A stretch of DNA of 64,000 nt, from the NCBI RefSeq assembly GCF_001571245.1, contig NZ_BCTK01000005.1, positions 1-64,000 on the forward strand, given 5' to 3'. The position numbers and the translations under genes are program-made. The notes beneath the pieces were generated by a model. It was not told the DNA's origin. It did not search any database and saw only the letters and a program-made list of their open reading frames with translations. Shown here one piece after another: positions 1-9,693 of this stretch (position 1 is its first letter; every line of letters starts with the position of its first letter). The DNA is from Achromobacter piechaudii NBRC 102461. Its GTDB lineage: Bacteria; Pseudomonadota; Gammaproteobacteria; Burkholderiales; Burkholderiaceae_B.

Positions 1-19
1 GGCGGACGGCGGGTAGCGA

Positions 20-1216
20 TCAGGCCTTGGCCAGACGCTTCAAGGCCAGTTGGACCCAGTACGTACCGCCCAAGGGCAGCAGTTCGTCGTTGAAGTCATA
101 GCTGCCGTTGTGCAGCATGCAGGGGCCCAGGCCGTGGCCGCTGTCGCGGTGTTCGCCCGTGCCGTTGCCGATCCAGACGTAGCAGCCCGGCAATTCCTGC
201 AACATGAACGCAAAGTCTTCCGCGCCCATCGTGGGTTGCACGTTGGCGTTGACGTTGGCTTCGCCCACGATGTCGCGCAGCACCTCGGCGCAGAACGCGG
301 CTTCTTCGGCGTGGTTGATGGTGGGCGGGTAGTTGCGCTGGAATGTGAATTCAACTTCGCAGTCCATCGCCGCGCAGGTGTGGCGCGTGATCTCTTCCAT
401 ACGGCGTTCGATCAGGTCCAGCACGTCGAGCGTGAAGGTGCGCACGGTGCCGCGCAGTTGTGCATGGTTGGGCACGACGTTGTCGGCGCTGCCCGCGTGG
501 ATCTGCGTGATGCTGAGGACGGCGGCGTCCAGCGGATTGCGGTTGCGTGTGATGATGGTCTGGAGCGATTGCGCCAGTTGCACGGCCGCCATGACCGGAT
601 CGATGCCCAGGTTGGGCATGCCGGCGTGGGTGCCCTTGCCCTTGATGACGATCGAAAATTCGTTGCTGGACGCCATGATGGGGCCCGGCGTCAAGCCGAA
701 CTGGCCGGGTTTCATGCCGGGCCAGTTGTGCATGCCGAACACGGCTTCCATGGGGAAACGCTTGAACAGGCCGTCGTCGATCATGCGCTTGGCGCCGCCG
801 CCGCCTTCTTCGGCGGGCTGGAAGATCACATAGACCGTGCCGGCGTAATCACGATGCTGCGCCAGGTATTGCGCGGCGGCCAGCAGCATGGCGGTGTGGC
901 CGTCGTGGCCGCAGGCGTGCATCTTGCCTTCGTTCTTGCTGGCGTGCGCGAAGCTGTTCACTTCCTGCATGGGCAACGCGTCCATGTCGGCGCGCAGGCC
1001 GACGGCGCGATCGCCGGGCAACTTGCCGCGAATGATGCCGACCACGCCGGTGCCGCCCAATCCGCGGTCGACCTCGATGCCCCATTCTTCAAGCTTTGCC
1101 GCCACCACGTCGGCGGTGCGGAATTCTTCAAAGGCCAGTTCGGGATGCGCGTGTATGTCGCGGCGGATCTTCGAAATATCCTGGTGCCAGGCGACGATGG
1201 GTTCGAGCAGTTTCAT
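20..1216 (-). CDS. M20 family metallo-amidohydrolase (hippurate hydrolase-like)
   Basis: The 398-residue product is a cytoplasmic zinc-dependent hydrolase of the M20D/amidohydrolase family, which cleaves N-acyl amino acids or related amides. The metal-binding signature HACGHDGHTAMLL lies near residue 100, and AEEGGGG (catalytic/metal glutamate) lies near residue 135. HNWPG follows, and MGAEDFAFM near residue 330 is the usual C-terminal metal-ligand block. Full family length is present and the start MKLLEPIVAW aligns with the normal N-terminus. The bases just upstream of the start are CCTCC-rich rather than Shine-Dalgarno-like, so translation may be weakly initiated. The gene is divergent from the acyl-CoA ligase. 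The exact substrate cannot be read from sequence; hippurate or N-acetyl amino acids are typical for the family. Confidence 0.92.
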   Translation of the reverse strand: MKLLEPIVAWHQDISKIRRDIHAHPELAFEEFRTADVVAAKLEEWGIEVDRGLGGTGVVGIIRGKLPGDRAVGLRADMDALPMQEVNSFAHASKNEGKMHACGHDGHTAMLLAAAQYLAQHRDYAGTVYVIFQPAEEGGGGAKRMIDDGLFKRFPMEAVFGMHNWPGMKPGQFGLTPGPIMASSNEFSIVIKGKGTHAGMPNLGIDPVMAAVQLAQSLQTIITRNRNPLDAAVLSITQIHAGSADNVVPNHAQLRGTVRTFTLDVLDLIERRMEEITRHTCAAMDCEVEFTFQRNYPPTINHAEEAAFCAEVLRDIVGEANVNANVQPTMGAEDFAFMLQELPGCYVWIGNGTGEHRDSGHGLGPCMLHNGSYDFNDELLPLGGTYWVQLALKRLAKA

Positions 1217-1292
1217 GGAGGGAGGAGGGCGAAAAAAGGGAACGCAACAAGGTTATCATCATTCAAAAATCTATTTAATGGAGACAAACACC

Positions 1293-2996
1293 ATGACGCG
1301 TCCGTGGCTTGCCCATTACCCGCAGGGGGTTCCGGCAGAGATCTCCACCGAGGGCTATTCCTCGCTGGCCGACCTGCTTGACCGCGCCTGCAAGCAGTAC
1401 GCCAGCCGCATCGCCTGCACGGCGATGGGCAGCGACATCACCTATGCGCAGCTCGATCAGCATGCGCGCGCATTTTCCGGATGGCTGCAAAGCCTGGGTC
1501 TGGAAAAGGGCGCCCGCGTTGCGCTGATGATGCCGAACGTGCCGGCCTATCTGGTTGGTATGTTGGGCACGCTGCGCGCCGGCCTCGTCGTCGTGAACGT
1601 CAACCCGCTGTACACAGCCGACGAGCTCGAACGCCAGTTGCAGGACAGCGGCGCGTCGGTCATTTTGATCCTGGAAAATTTCGCGCATACCTTGCAGGCT
1701 GTGAAGCAGCGCGGCCAGCTCAAGCATGTCGTCGTGACGGGGCCGGGCGATCTGCTCGGCGGCTTGAAAGCGCCGCTGGTCAACTTCGTGGCCCGTCATA
1801 TCAAGAAGATCGTGCCGCCCTGGAGCATCGATGGCGCGCACACCTTGCCCAAGGTGCTGGCGGCCGGCGCCAACCTGCCGTTCACCCAGCCCACGCTGAC
1901 GATGGATGACGTCGCGGTGTTGCAATACACCGGCGGCACCACCGGCGTGCCCAAGGGCGCGATGCTGTCGCACCGCAACCTGACCGCCAACGTCTTGCAG
2001 ACCGAAGCCGTCGCGCAGCCCGTCGTGCATGACCTGGCGGGGTCACAACTGACGATCATCAGCGCCTTGCCGCTGTATCACGTGTTCGCGATGACGGTTT
2101 GCGGCCTGTATGGCCTGCACGCCGGCATGCGCAATGTGCTCATCATCAACCCGCGCGACCAGCCCTCGCTGATCGAGGCATGGCGCAAGGTCCCCATCAA
2201 TCTGTTCCCCGGCGTCAATACGCTGTTCAACGCGCTGGCGCATAACGCGGACTTCGCCAAGCTGGATTTTTCCGCGTTGCGCCTGACGCTCGGGGGTGGC
2301 ATGGCTGTGCAGCAGTCCGTGGCCGAGCGCTGGTTGAAGATCACAGGCCGGCCGCTGATCGAAGGCTACGGCCTGTCGGAAACGTCGCCCGTGGCGACAG
2401 TAAACCCGACCAACGCGACCGCGTATTCGGGCTCTATCGGCTTGCCCTTGCCGTCTACCGACGTGGCCATTCTTGACGACGCCGGCCACGAAGTGCCGTT
2501 GGGCGAACGCGGTGAAGTGGGTATCCGCGGGCCGCAGGTCATGCTGGGCTATTGGCAAAAGCCTGACGAGACGCGGCAGTCGATGACGGCCGACGGATTC
2601 TTTCGCACGGGCGACATCGGCATCATGGACGACAAGGGTTATACCCGCATCGTCGACCGCAAGAAGGACATGATCGCGGTGTCCGGATTCAAGGTCTATC
2701 CGAACGAAGTCGAAGCCGTGGTGGCGCAGATGCCGGGCGTGCTGGAATGCGCGGCCATCGGCGTGCCGGACGAGCATTCCGGGGAATCGGTGAAGGTGTT
2801 CGTGGTCAAGAGCGATCCCTCGCTGACCGAGGCGCAGGTGCAGGACTGGTGCCGCGAAAAGCTCACGGGCTACAAACGCCCGCGCTTCGTGGAATTCCGC
2901 GACGAACTGCCCAAGAGCAATGTGGGCAAGATCCTGCGCCGCGAACTGCGTCCCGATGCCGCCGCCACCACGCCCGCTGGCGTGAACGCGCCCTAG
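1293..2996 (+). CDS. fadD: Long-chain fatty acid--CoA ligase (FadD-like)
   Basis: The 567-residue adenylate-forming enzyme activates fatty acids with ATP and CoA at the inner face of the membrane, feeding beta-oxidation. The AMP-binding P-loop YTGGTTGVPKGAMLSHRN starts at residue 212. The motif EGYGLSETSPV follows near residue 355, then the GYWQKPDET region, FRTGDIG and VDRKKDMI, and the C-terminal lysine motif in LPKSNVGKILRR. The frame is open further upstream, but ATG 1293 is preceded at 9 bases by GGAG. That spacing fits the family N-terminus MTRPWLAHYPQGVPAEI, so I use it. Its stop overlaps the stop of the convergent phosphatase gene by a few bases. Specificity for long chains is assumed from the family. 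Confidence 0.93.
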   Translation: MTRPWLAHYPQGVPAEISTEGYSSLADLLDRACKQYASRIACTAMGSDITYAQLDQHARAFSGWLQSLGLEKGARVALMMPNVPAYLVGMLGTLRAGLVVVNVNPLYTADELERQLQDSGASVILILENFAHTLQAVKQRGQLKHVVVTGPGDLLGGLKAPLVNFVARHIKKIVPPWSIDGAHTLPKVLAAGANLPFTQPTLTMDDVAVLQYTGGTTGVPKGAMLSHRNLTANVLQTEAVAQPVVHDLAGSQLTIISALPLYHVFAMTVCGLYGLHAGMRNVLIINPRDQPSLIEAWRKVPINLFPGVNTLFNALAHNADFAKLDFSALRLTLGGGMAVQQSVAERWLKITGRPLIEGYGLSETSPVATVNPTNATAYSGSIGLPLPSTDVAILDDAGHEVPLGERGEVGIRGPQVMLGYWQKPDETRQSMTADGFFRTGDIGIMDDKGYTRIVDRKKDMIAVSGFKVYPNEVEAVVAQMPGVLECAAIGVPDEHSGESVKVFVVKSDPSLTEAQVQDWCREKLTGYKRPRFVEFRDELPKSNVGKILRRELRPDAAATTPAGVNAP

Positions 2997-3874
2997 GCGG
3001 CAGTCCCGTTGTTCAGATGCGGCTCGATCATCTCATGCAGGGCGCGTTCGATGGCGGGATTGCCCGCCACCACGCGCCCGCCGATGGGCCAGGGATCCAG
3101 CTTGTGCATGTCTGAACACGTGCCGCCCGCTTCGCGCAGGATCAGCGTGCCAGCAGCCACGTCCCACGGCGCCAGGCCCATTTCCCAATAGCCGTCGTAG
3201 CGGCCGCAAGCCGTCCACGCCAGGTCGAGCGCGGCTGCGCCCATGCGCCGCACGCCGCGCGCGCGCTTGATGGCGTCATTCAACATGGGCATGTACTGAT
3301 CCGCGAAGGAGAAGTCGCGGAACGGAAAGCCGGTTGCCAGCACGGAGTCTTCGATGGTCTGCGTGCGCGAGCATTTGATGCGGCGGCCGTTCAACCACGC
3401 GCCGATGCCGTACACGGCGGTGAACAGCTCTTCGCGATTGGGGTCGTACACGACGCCGACTACGGGCGTGTCTTCGGTCAGTGTTTCGGTGGCGGATACG
3501 GCGGTGCCCGCGTGCGCAATCAGCGCGATCGAGACCGCGTAGTGGGGGATGTCGTGCAGGAAGTTGGTGGTGCCATCGAGCGGGTCGATGTACCAGGTGG
3601 CGCTGCCTTGCGGCTTGCCGCCCGTCTCTTCGGCGACGATGCCGAACTTGGGCGTGCGTTCGCGCAGTTCCTGGATGATGACGGCTTCAGCTTCGCGGTC
3701 CGCCTGCGAGACAAGATCATTACGCGCCTTGCGGTCGATCACGAGATCGGCGCGATGATGCGCGTAGGATTGCAAGATGGCCGCGCCGCCATGCGCTGCG
3801 TTGACTGCCGCATCGATCGCGGCACACAGGTCGATGGGTTGGGCCAGTGAGCGGGGCTGATCATAGGTGTCCAT
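2993..3874 (-). CDS. Inositol-1-monophosphatase family protein (SuhB/CysQ-like)
   Basis: The 293-residue protein is a Mg-dependent sugar-phosphate phosphatase of the IMPase superfamily. The metal-binding signature IDPLDGTTNFLHDIPHYAVS is complete, the upstream acidic ligand lies in GIVAEETGG, and the C-terminal signature WDVAAGTLILREAGG is present. The length is slightly above the ~265 residues of SuhB because of an N-terminal extension. Possible substrates are inositol-1-phosphate, fructose-1,6-bisphosphate or PAP; sequence does not decide between them. It is convergent with the acyl-CoA ligase gene and divergent from mnmC. Confidence 0.9.
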   Translation of the reverse strand: MDTYDQPRSLAQPIDLCAAIDAAVNAAHGGAAILQSYAHHRADLVIDRKARNDLVSQADREAEAVIIQELRERTPKFGIVAEETGGKPQGSATWYIDPLDGTTNFLHDIPHYAVSIALIAHAGTAVSATETLTEDTPVVGVVYDPNREELFTAVYGIGAWLNGRRIKCSRTQTIEDSVLATGFPFRDFSFADQYMPMLNDAIKRARGVRRMGAAALDLAWTACGRYDGYWEMGLAPWDVAAGTLILREAGGTCSDMHKLDPWPIGGRVVAGNPAIERALHEMIEPHLNNGTAA

Positions 3875-4019
3875 GTAAACCAGTGTAAGCCTATGTTTGC
3901 GTCAAATCCGAGGCAGCCCCGCGAAACGGGGCCGTCCCGTGGTGTCCATCCAACGCCCTTGCCGCCGTCCGTCGATAATTCGCGTTTGTCACAACTTTGT
4001 TGATTGCTTCGAACCACCC

Positions 4020-5894
4020 ATGTCCGCTCCGTATGTTCCCCTGACCCCCGCAGTGATTGACTTCGATGCCGATGGCAAGCTCTACAGCGCCGCGTACGGA
4101 GACGTCTATCACCCGCACCCCGGTTCGTCGGGGCAGGCCGAGCACGTGTTCCTGCGGGGCAATGGCCTGCCCGAGCGCTGGCGGGGGCGCGGTGCGTTCA
4201 CCGTTTGCGAGACCGGTTTCGGCCTGGGGCTCAACTTTCTGACGCTGTGGCACGCTTGGCGGCAAGACCCTCAACGGCCCGCCGCCCTGCACGTGGTGTC
4301 CCTGGAAGGGCACCCGTTTTCCCGCGATGACCTGTCTACCCTGCTGGCCCGCTATGCGCCCGCCTCGATGGATGGCTTGGCACAGCGCCTGGTCGAGCAA
4401 TGGCCGGCCTTGCTGCCGGGCCTGCATCGGCTGGAATTCGAGAACGGGGCGGTCACGCTCACCCTGGGTTTTGGCGACGCGCAGGTGCTGGCGCCGCGCC
4501 TGGCGATGCGCGCCGACGCGTTCTTTCTGGATGGCTTCGCGCCGGAGCGCAACCCTGGAATGTGGTCGCCATCATTGCTGCGCGATCTGGCGCAATTGGC
4601 CGCTCCCGGTGCCACGATGGCGACCTGGGCCTGCACGGGCGAGCTGCGGCATGCGTTGAAAGAAGCGGGGTTCGACGTCCGGCGCTCACCGGGCTACGGC
4701 GGCAAATGGCACATGACTGAGGGCGTTGCGCGCGCTCCTGGCAAGGTGGCCGCCAGCATCGCCGACCCGGCGACGGTCCAGCATGCGGTGGTGGTGGGCG
4801 CCGGCCTGGCAGGCGCCGGGATCGCGCAGGCGCTTGCCGGACGCGGCTGGCGTGTGACCGTATTGGACGCGGCGCGCGCCGTGGGGGCGCCCGCCCACGC
4901 GGGCCATCTGGCGGCGGCGCTCACGCCCGTGGTGGCGCGGGACGACAACGCGCGGGCGCGCCTGTCACGCGCGGGCAGCCAACGCGCCCTGGCCAGATGG
5001 CAGGCTCTGCCCGAGGGCGCGGCGCCGCGCGTGTGCGGCACGATCCAGGTCGAACGTGACGCCGGCAAGTCCGCCGCGCTGGCCGGCACCTTGGACACCC
5101 TGGCGTTTCCGCGCGACTGGGTGCGGCAGGTGGACCGCGACGAGGCCAGCGCGCTGGCCGGCTTGCCGGTGGCTCGCGGCGGGGTGTTTTTTGCGCAGGG
5201 CATGCTGATTCAACCGAACCGCCTCATCGACGCGCTGCTTGCGACGCCCGGCGTGGATATGCAGCCCGGCCGCGCCGCCCGTGTCGAACCCCTGGGGCAG
5301 GCCTGGCGAGTCATCGATGCGCAGGGTAATGAATTGGCGCAGGCGCACACCGTCATCCTGGCCAATGCCTTTGGCGCGCAAGCCGTATTACAGGAAAGCG
5401 GCTTGCTGGATCCCTTGCCGCGCGTGGCGCAGATGCACGCGCTGGCAGGCGAGGTGACCCTGGTGCCGGCCCCGGCGTTGGGCGGCGGGCCGCGCTGCAT
5501 CGTGGGCGGCGAAGGCTATCTGCTGCCTGACGTTGGCGCCGGCTGCGTGGTCGGCAGTACCTACGAACATGGCGCCGCGCAAGCCGTGGTGACCGAAGCC
5601 GGCCAGCGCACCACGCTGGCCAAGGCGGCGGGGCTACTGAGCGGTCACTTCCCGGACTTCGACGCGCTGGTTCCCGGCTCGCTTGCCGGCTGGGCAGGGT
5701 GGCGGGCCGTGTTGCCCGGGCGCTTGCCTGCGATCGGAGAGCTGCCGCACGCGCCAGGGCTTTGGATGGCGATTGGGTACGCGTCGCGGGGGCTGTCGTG
5801 GTCGGCGTTGATGGGCGACGTGATCGGCGCGCGGCTGGCTGGCGAGCCCGAGTTACTGGAAACGGATCTGGCCCAACTTATTTCACCAAGGTGA
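4020..5894 (+). CDS. mnmC: Bifunctional tRNA (mnm5s2U34)-methyltransferase/FAD-dependent demodification oxidoreductase
   Basis: The 624-residue fusion completes 5-methylaminomethyl-2-thiouridine at the wobble base of tRNAs for Lys, Glu, Gln and others. The N-terminal half is the SAM methyltransferase ([18 protein letters not shown] near residue 60 and [17 protein letters not shown] near residue 170). The C-terminal half is the FAD oxidoreductase ([20 protein letters not shown] near residue 260) that removes the carboxymethyl group. ATG 4020 gives the usual start [15 protein letters not shown]; the frame is open upstream, but those residues do not resemble the family. Two tRNA-Lys genes, substrates of this pathway, lie elsewhere in the window. 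Confidence 0.95.
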   Translation: MSAPYVPLTPAVIDFDADGKLYSAAYGDVYHPHPGSSGQAEHVFLRGNGLPERWRGRGAFTVCETGFGLGLNFLTLWHAWRQDPQRPAALHVVSLEGHPFSRDDLSTLLARYAPASMDGLAQRLVEQWPALLPGLHRLEFENGAVTLTLGFGDAQVLAPRLAMRADAFFLDGFAPERNPGMWSPSLLRDLAQLAAPGATMATWACTGELRHALKEAGFDVRRSPGYGGKWHMTEGVARAPGKVAASIADPATVQHAVVVGAGLAGAGIAQALAGRGWRVTVLDAARAVGAPAHAGHLAAALTPVVARDDNARARLSRAGSQRALARWQALPEGAAPRVCGTIQVERDAGKSAALAGTLDTLAFPRDWVRQVDRDEASALAGLPVARGGVFFAQGMLIQPNRLIDALLATPGVDMQPGRAARVEPLGQAWRVIDAQGNELAQAHTVILANAFGAQAVLQESGLLDPLPRVAQMHALAGEVTLVPAPALGGGPRCIVGGEGYLLPDVGAGCVVGSTYEHGAAQAVVTEAGQRTTLAKAAGLLSGHFPDFDALVPGSLAGWAGWRAVLPGRLPAIGELPHAPGLWMAIGYASRGLSWSALMGDVIGARLAGEPELLETDLAQLISPR

Positions 5895-6163
5895 AAAAAA
5901 GTTCGGCCCGGGAGAGGGCCCGAAGCCAGGTGGCGTAGAATTGCACTAATTGCCAGGATTTGGCGCCAAATAGGCCGTAATGGCTACGATGTTGGCGTTT
6001 CGGCGGCGCGCGGCCCTTGGCCGAAAGGCGCTGGCCGAGGGCTTTACGACCCCTTTTTAAGGATGAGAAACCCATCCAGAAGAGGGACCGAGTTTATTTC
6101 AAAGCTCAAATCCGTCAAAATAGCGTCTTTTGATGGTTTTTGGCTTAAGCCGGGGGATGCTCT

Positions 6164-8389
6164 GTGCCGCCCAAGTTCGACTTTGCCCATACTACCCAGC
6201 TCGATAACATCGAGCTGCTGACGTCCCGCCCCAGTCGTTTCGATTTCGACGCGGGCGATGGGTTGCACCTGGTAGTCGAGGCGCATGCGCCTGGTGTTTT
6301 TCGCCTGCGCTGCGGCGAGGCGAACCACCTGAATGATGACAAGCCCGGCGCGCGTGCGCGCGCCGTGGCCGAGATGCTGCTCGCCCGCCAAGAGGCTGTG
6401 GGCGAGGCCACCATTGCCCCACGCGAAGGCGGCGACGGCTGGCGCATCACACAGGGCGACGTTGCCCTGGAGATCCAGTCCAATCCCGTGCGCGTGGCGA
6501 TATATCGCAACGACGAACGGGTCTTCGAGTCCGAGGTTTCCGCGCATACGCCCGCATTCGGGCACAACGCGCTGGACAAGGAAGACGACGCGGTCTGGAC
6601 GGCGGGGTTCACCTTGCTGGGCGACGAGCGTGTCTTCGGCCTGGGCGAAACCCCGGGCGACCTGAACCGCCGCGAAGAATCGGTCGTTTCCGACGACCCC
6701 GAACATCGCGCCTTGCCATTGGCATGGAGCCCGCGCGGCTGGGGTGTCTACGTCAATACGATGCGTCGCGTGGAACACGCGGTAGGCGTCGCGCCAGCGG
6801 ACTCGGCCTACGTGCTGACCGTCGACGACGCCGTGCTGGACGTGTTCCTCTTTGCCGGCGAGCCCGCTGAAATCCTCAATCAGTACACCGCGCTGACCGG
6901 CCGTGCCGGCCAGCCCGTGCTGTGGGCGATGGGCGCGTGGCTGACGCAGGCCGCAGGCGAAATGCCCACGCAGACGGTCGCCCTGGTGGCCCGCATGCGC
7001 GAAAACCAGATCCCCGTGGACGCCGTCACCCTGGCGCAGCCGGTGGCATGGGGCTTCCAGGCGGACAAGGCGGTTTTCGAATGGGACGCCCAGCGCTTCC
7101 CCGATGCCAAGCAGATGCTGGCGCTTTTCCATAAGCACAACGTGCATGTCGCGGCCTCCGGCTTCCCGGGCGTCATCAAGACCAGCCCGTTGTTTGAAGA
7201 ACTGGAAGATCGTGGCTGGTTGCTGGCCAAGGAAGACGGCGCCGCCCAGGTGTTCGACGGCATCGCCGCCACCTCCGGCCAACCGTTCGGGCTGCTGGAC
7301 CTGACCTATCGCGACATCTACAACCTGTGGGTCGAGCGTCATCGCCAACTGATCGAAGACGGCCTGGACGCGCCCGCGTGCGACGCTCAGATCGCCATCC
7401 CCGATGGCGTGACGGCTCGCAACGGCGAAACCGGCCCGGCGCTGCGCAGCATGTATCCGCTGCTGGTGCGCCGCGCGCTGTTCGATGCCGTGGCCGGCCT
7501 GAAGGTGCCGCCCGAAGGCGTGGTGCCCAGCTCCGATCTGTTCCCCGCCGCCCAGCGCCTGCCGTGGCAGGTTGGGCCGCAAGCTGAAAACTCCTGGGAC
7601 GGCCTGCGCCATACCTTGCGCACCGCTCTGTCGATCGGCGCCAGCGGCGTGCCCGTGCAGGTCCATGGCATCGGTTCGGCATCGCGCGACCGCTCGGGCA
7701 TGACGTCCGAACTGTATTTGCGCTGGCTGACGGTAGGCGTGTTCTCGGCCAACTTTTCGTTCCAGGGCGTGGAAGGCCTGATGCCTTGGGACTTCGGCGA
7801 AGAAACCCTGGCGCAAGCCCGGACCTGGATGCAATGGCGCTATCGCCTGGTGCCTTATGTGTTGGGCGCCATCGAGGATTCCGCGCGCACCGGCTTGCCG
7901 GTGCAGCGTTCCATGGCGCTGTCGTTCCCCAACGACCCGCACGCCCACGAATGGGACCTGCAATACCTGCTGGGCCCGGCCCTGCTGGTGGCGCCGGTCA
8001 CCGAACCGGGCAAGCAGGTGCGTGTTTACCTGCCCAAGGGCGAGGCCTGGTGGGACCTGAACACGGGGCACCGCTACGAAGGCGGCACCACCTGGACGAT
8101 CGACTGCGAACTGGGACAGTTCCCGGTTTTCGGCCGCGAAGGCCACATGCTCTGTCTGGGGCCCGCCGCGCAGCATACGGGCGAGTTCAACTCGGCCCGC
8201 ATCCTGGACGAAGTCTGGATGTTCGGCATGCCGGTGCATAACCCGGTCGTCATGCGCAACAAGATCCGCGTGATGCAGATGCAGGGCTCCAGCTATATCA
8301 AGGGGCTGGAAGGGCTGCGCATTTCGCCGTCCGAAGGTCTTGAGGTCAAGCGCCGGGGGGCGGAAGTCCGCATTTCGCGCGCGCGCTGA
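6164..8389 (+). CDS. Glycoside hydrolase family 31-like protein, catalytic residues apparently degenerate
   Basis: The 741-residue protein follows the GH31 layout: an N-terminal beta domain (residues ~1-225), a TIM barrel (~230-600) and C-terminal beta domains. It starts at GTG 6164, preceded by a G-rich ribosome site. The fold is recognisable from blocks such as VFGLGETPG, TWMQWRYRLVPYV and LLGPALLVAPV. Compared with my recollection of E. coli YicI, the nucleophile block KTDFGE reads ACDAQI here, so an Asp is kept (residue 407) but the following GE is lost. The acid/base block WGGDCY reads QVGPQA (Gln473 where Asp is expected), and SHDIGG reads VHGIGS. It may be inactive, a lectin-like relative, or an enzyme with a moved acid/base. 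It stands alone, with no sugar transporter nearby. Confidence 0.8.
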   Translation: MPPKFDFAHTTQLDNIELLTSRPSRFDFDAGDGLHLVVEAHAPGVFRLRCGEANHLNDDKPGARARAVAEMLLARQEAVGEATIAPREGGDGWRITQGDVALEIQSNPVRVAIYRNDERVFESEVSAHTPAFGHNALDKEDDAVWTAGFTLLGDERVFGLGETPGDLNRREESVVSDDPEHRALPLAWSPRGWGVYVNTMRRVEHAVGVAPADSAYVLTVDDAVLDVFLFAGEPAEILNQYTALTGRAGQPVLWAMGAWLTQAAGEMPTQTVALVARMRENQIPVDAVTLAQPVAWGFQADKAVFEWDAQRFPDAKQMLALFHKHNVHVAASGFPGVIKTSPLFEELEDRGWLLAKEDGAAQVFDGIAATSGQPFGLLDLTYRDIYNLWVERHRQLIEDGLDAPACDAQIAIPDGVTARNGETGPALRSMYPLLVRRALFDAVAGLKVPPEGVVPSSDLFPAAQRLPWQVGPQAENSWDGLRHTLRTALSIGASGVPVQVHGIGSASRDRSGMTSELYLRWLTVGVFSANFSFQGVEGLMPWDFGEETLAQARTWMQWRYRLVPYVLGAIEDSARTGLPVQRSMALSFPNDPHAHEWDLQYLLGPALLVAPVTEPGKQVRVYLPKGEAWWDLNTGHRYEGGTTWTIDCELGQFPVFGREGHMLCLGPAAQHTGEFNSARILDEVWMFGMPVHNPVVMRNKIRVMQMQGSSYIKGLEGLRISPSEGLEVKRRGAEVRISRAR

Positions 8390-8424
8390 TATCGACTCGG
8401 CCGCTACCGGCCATCGTCATCAAC

Positions 8425-8462
8425 GGGGCAGTCAGGAAGGCTTTCCTTCCTGACTGCCCTTT
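8425..8462 (+). terminator. Rho-independent terminator after the GH31-like gene
   Basis: A perfect 15-base-pair stem (GGGCAGTCAGGAAGG and its complement) closes on a CTTT loop and is followed by three T residues. It sits about 35 bases after the stop codon and separates this gene from metNIQ. Confidence 0.75.
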
Positions 8463-8567
8463 ACGCGTTCTCCGGCCCGTGTTGCTGCTTGGATCCGTGC
8501 GATGAACGCCCGGCCCGTAAAAGCGCCGCATATTACTTATAGTTATTAAAAATGAGAAAAACGGTCG

Positions 8568-8584
8568 TTCTCTTCAGAAGAGAA
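8568..8584. promoter_or_regulatory. 17-base palindrome upstream of metN (candidate operator)
   Basis: TTCTCTTCAGAAGAGAA is a perfect inverted repeat with a single central base. It lies 20 bases before the metN start in an AT-rich stretch that should hold the promoter. No bound regulator can be named. Methionine control is the obvious guess for a metNIQ operon, but that is inference. Confidence 0.4.
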
Positions 8585-8604
8585 AAGATACAAAATCGCT
8601 TGCC

Positions 8605-9693
8605 ATGATTCACATCGAGAACCTATCCAAGACCTATGCCACGCCGCATGGACAATTCCAGGCGCTGCGAGGCATCAACCTGCATATCGAGCAGGGCGAG
8701 GTCTTCGGCATCATCGGCCCCAGCGGGGCCGGCAAAAGCACGCTGGTCCAGTGCATCAACCTGCTTGAGCGTCCCAACGAAGGCACGATTGCCATCGGTG
8801 GACAACAACTTACCGGCCTGAACGAAGCGCAGCTTCGTGGGCAGCGCCGTCGTATCGGCATGGTGTTCCAGGGCTTCAACCTGCTGTCGCGCCGCACGGT
8901 GTACGGCAACGTGGCGCTGCCGCTGGAAATTGCGGGCGTGGCCAAGGCCGAGATTCCGGCGCGCGTCGAGCGGCTGCTGGCGCTGGTGGGCCTTGAGCAT
9001 CTGCGCGACCGCTATCCCAGCCAGATCAGCGGTGGGCAAAAACAGCGCGTAGGTATCGCGCGCGCCTTGGCCAACAACCCGGACGTGCTGCTCAGTGATG
9101 AAGCCACGTCCGCGCTGGATCCCGAGACCACGCATAACATCCTGGCGCTGCTGCGCGACATCAACCGCAAGACCGGCGTGACCGTTGTCATGATCACGCA
9201 CCAGATGGAAGTCGTGCGCGAAGTGTGCGACCGGGTGGCCGTCCTGTCGCAGGGCGAAGTGGTCGAAATCGGCAGCACGCGAGAAGTGTTCGCGCAGCCG
9301 CGCCATGAAGTCACGCGCGGCATGGTGTCGGCCGCCACCGCCTCCGACCTGACCGACGCCACCTTGGCCGCGGTCAAGGAACGCATCGCCGCGCTGACAG
9401 CCGCCAAGCCCGGCCAGGCCGTGCGCCTGTTGCGCCTGTCGCTGACCGGCACGGATTCGTCGGGCTCGTTCCTGACCGACCTGTCCAAGCAGTTCTCGCT
9501 GGACGTGGGCTTGGTGCAGGCCCGCGTCGAAGATATCCAGGGCGTGGCCGTGGGCACGATGTTCGTGCTGGCCCAAGGCGCGCCCGCCGCGGTCAAGGAC
9601 GCGATTGCCGCGTTGACCGCCCGTGACATTACCGTTGAAGAAATAGCTCATGAGTCCGCAACTGATCGACCTGCTTATTACGTCGCTGCTTGA
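8605..9693 (+). CDS. metN: Methionine ABC transporter ATP-binding protein
   Basis: The 362-residue ATPase powers D/L-methionine import with MetI and MetQ. It has Walker A GPSGAGKST near residue 38, the Q-loop in MVFQGFNLL, signature ISGGQKQR near residue 140, Walker B VLLSDEATSALD and the switch histidine in MITHQM. The C-terminal ~90 residues form the regulatory NIL domain of MetN proteins, where methionine binds and inhibits transport. metI starts inside the end of this gene (overlap of 44 bases), so translation is probably coupled. There is no clear Shine-Dalgarno before ATG 8605. Confidence 0.95.
   Translation: MIHIENLSKTYATPHGQFQALRGINLHIEQGEVFGIIGPSGAGKSTLVQCINLLERPNEGTIAIGGQQLTGLNEAQLRGQRRRIGMVFQGFNLLSRRTVYGNVALPLEIAGVAKAEIPARVERLLALVGLEHLRDRYPSQISGGQKQRVGIARALANNPDVLLSDEATSALDPETTHNILALLRDINRKTGVTVVMITHQMEVVREVCDRVAVLSQGEVVEIGSTREVFAQPRHEVTRGMVSAATASDLTDATLAAVKERIAALTAAKPGQAVRLLRLSLTGTDSSGSFLTDLSKQFSLDVGLVQARVEDIQGVAVGTMFVLAQGAPAAVKDAIAALTARDITVEEIAHESATDRPAYYVAA

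Noticed and set aside
888..1292. Upstream extension of the acyl-CoA ligase reading frame
   Set aside because: The added residues are not similar to the family and overlap the divergent M20 gene; ATG 1293 has a good ribosome site.
5878..5910. Terminator after mnmC (TTCACC/GGTGAA hairpin)
   Set aside because: The stem is only six base pairs with a two-base loop and is followed by A residues, not T residues, on the coding strand.
6044..8239. Long open frame on the minus strand opposite the GH31-like gene
   Set aside because: Composition is His/Gln/Arg-rich with no domain; it mirrors the codon bias of the + strand gene, which has clear GH31 blocks.
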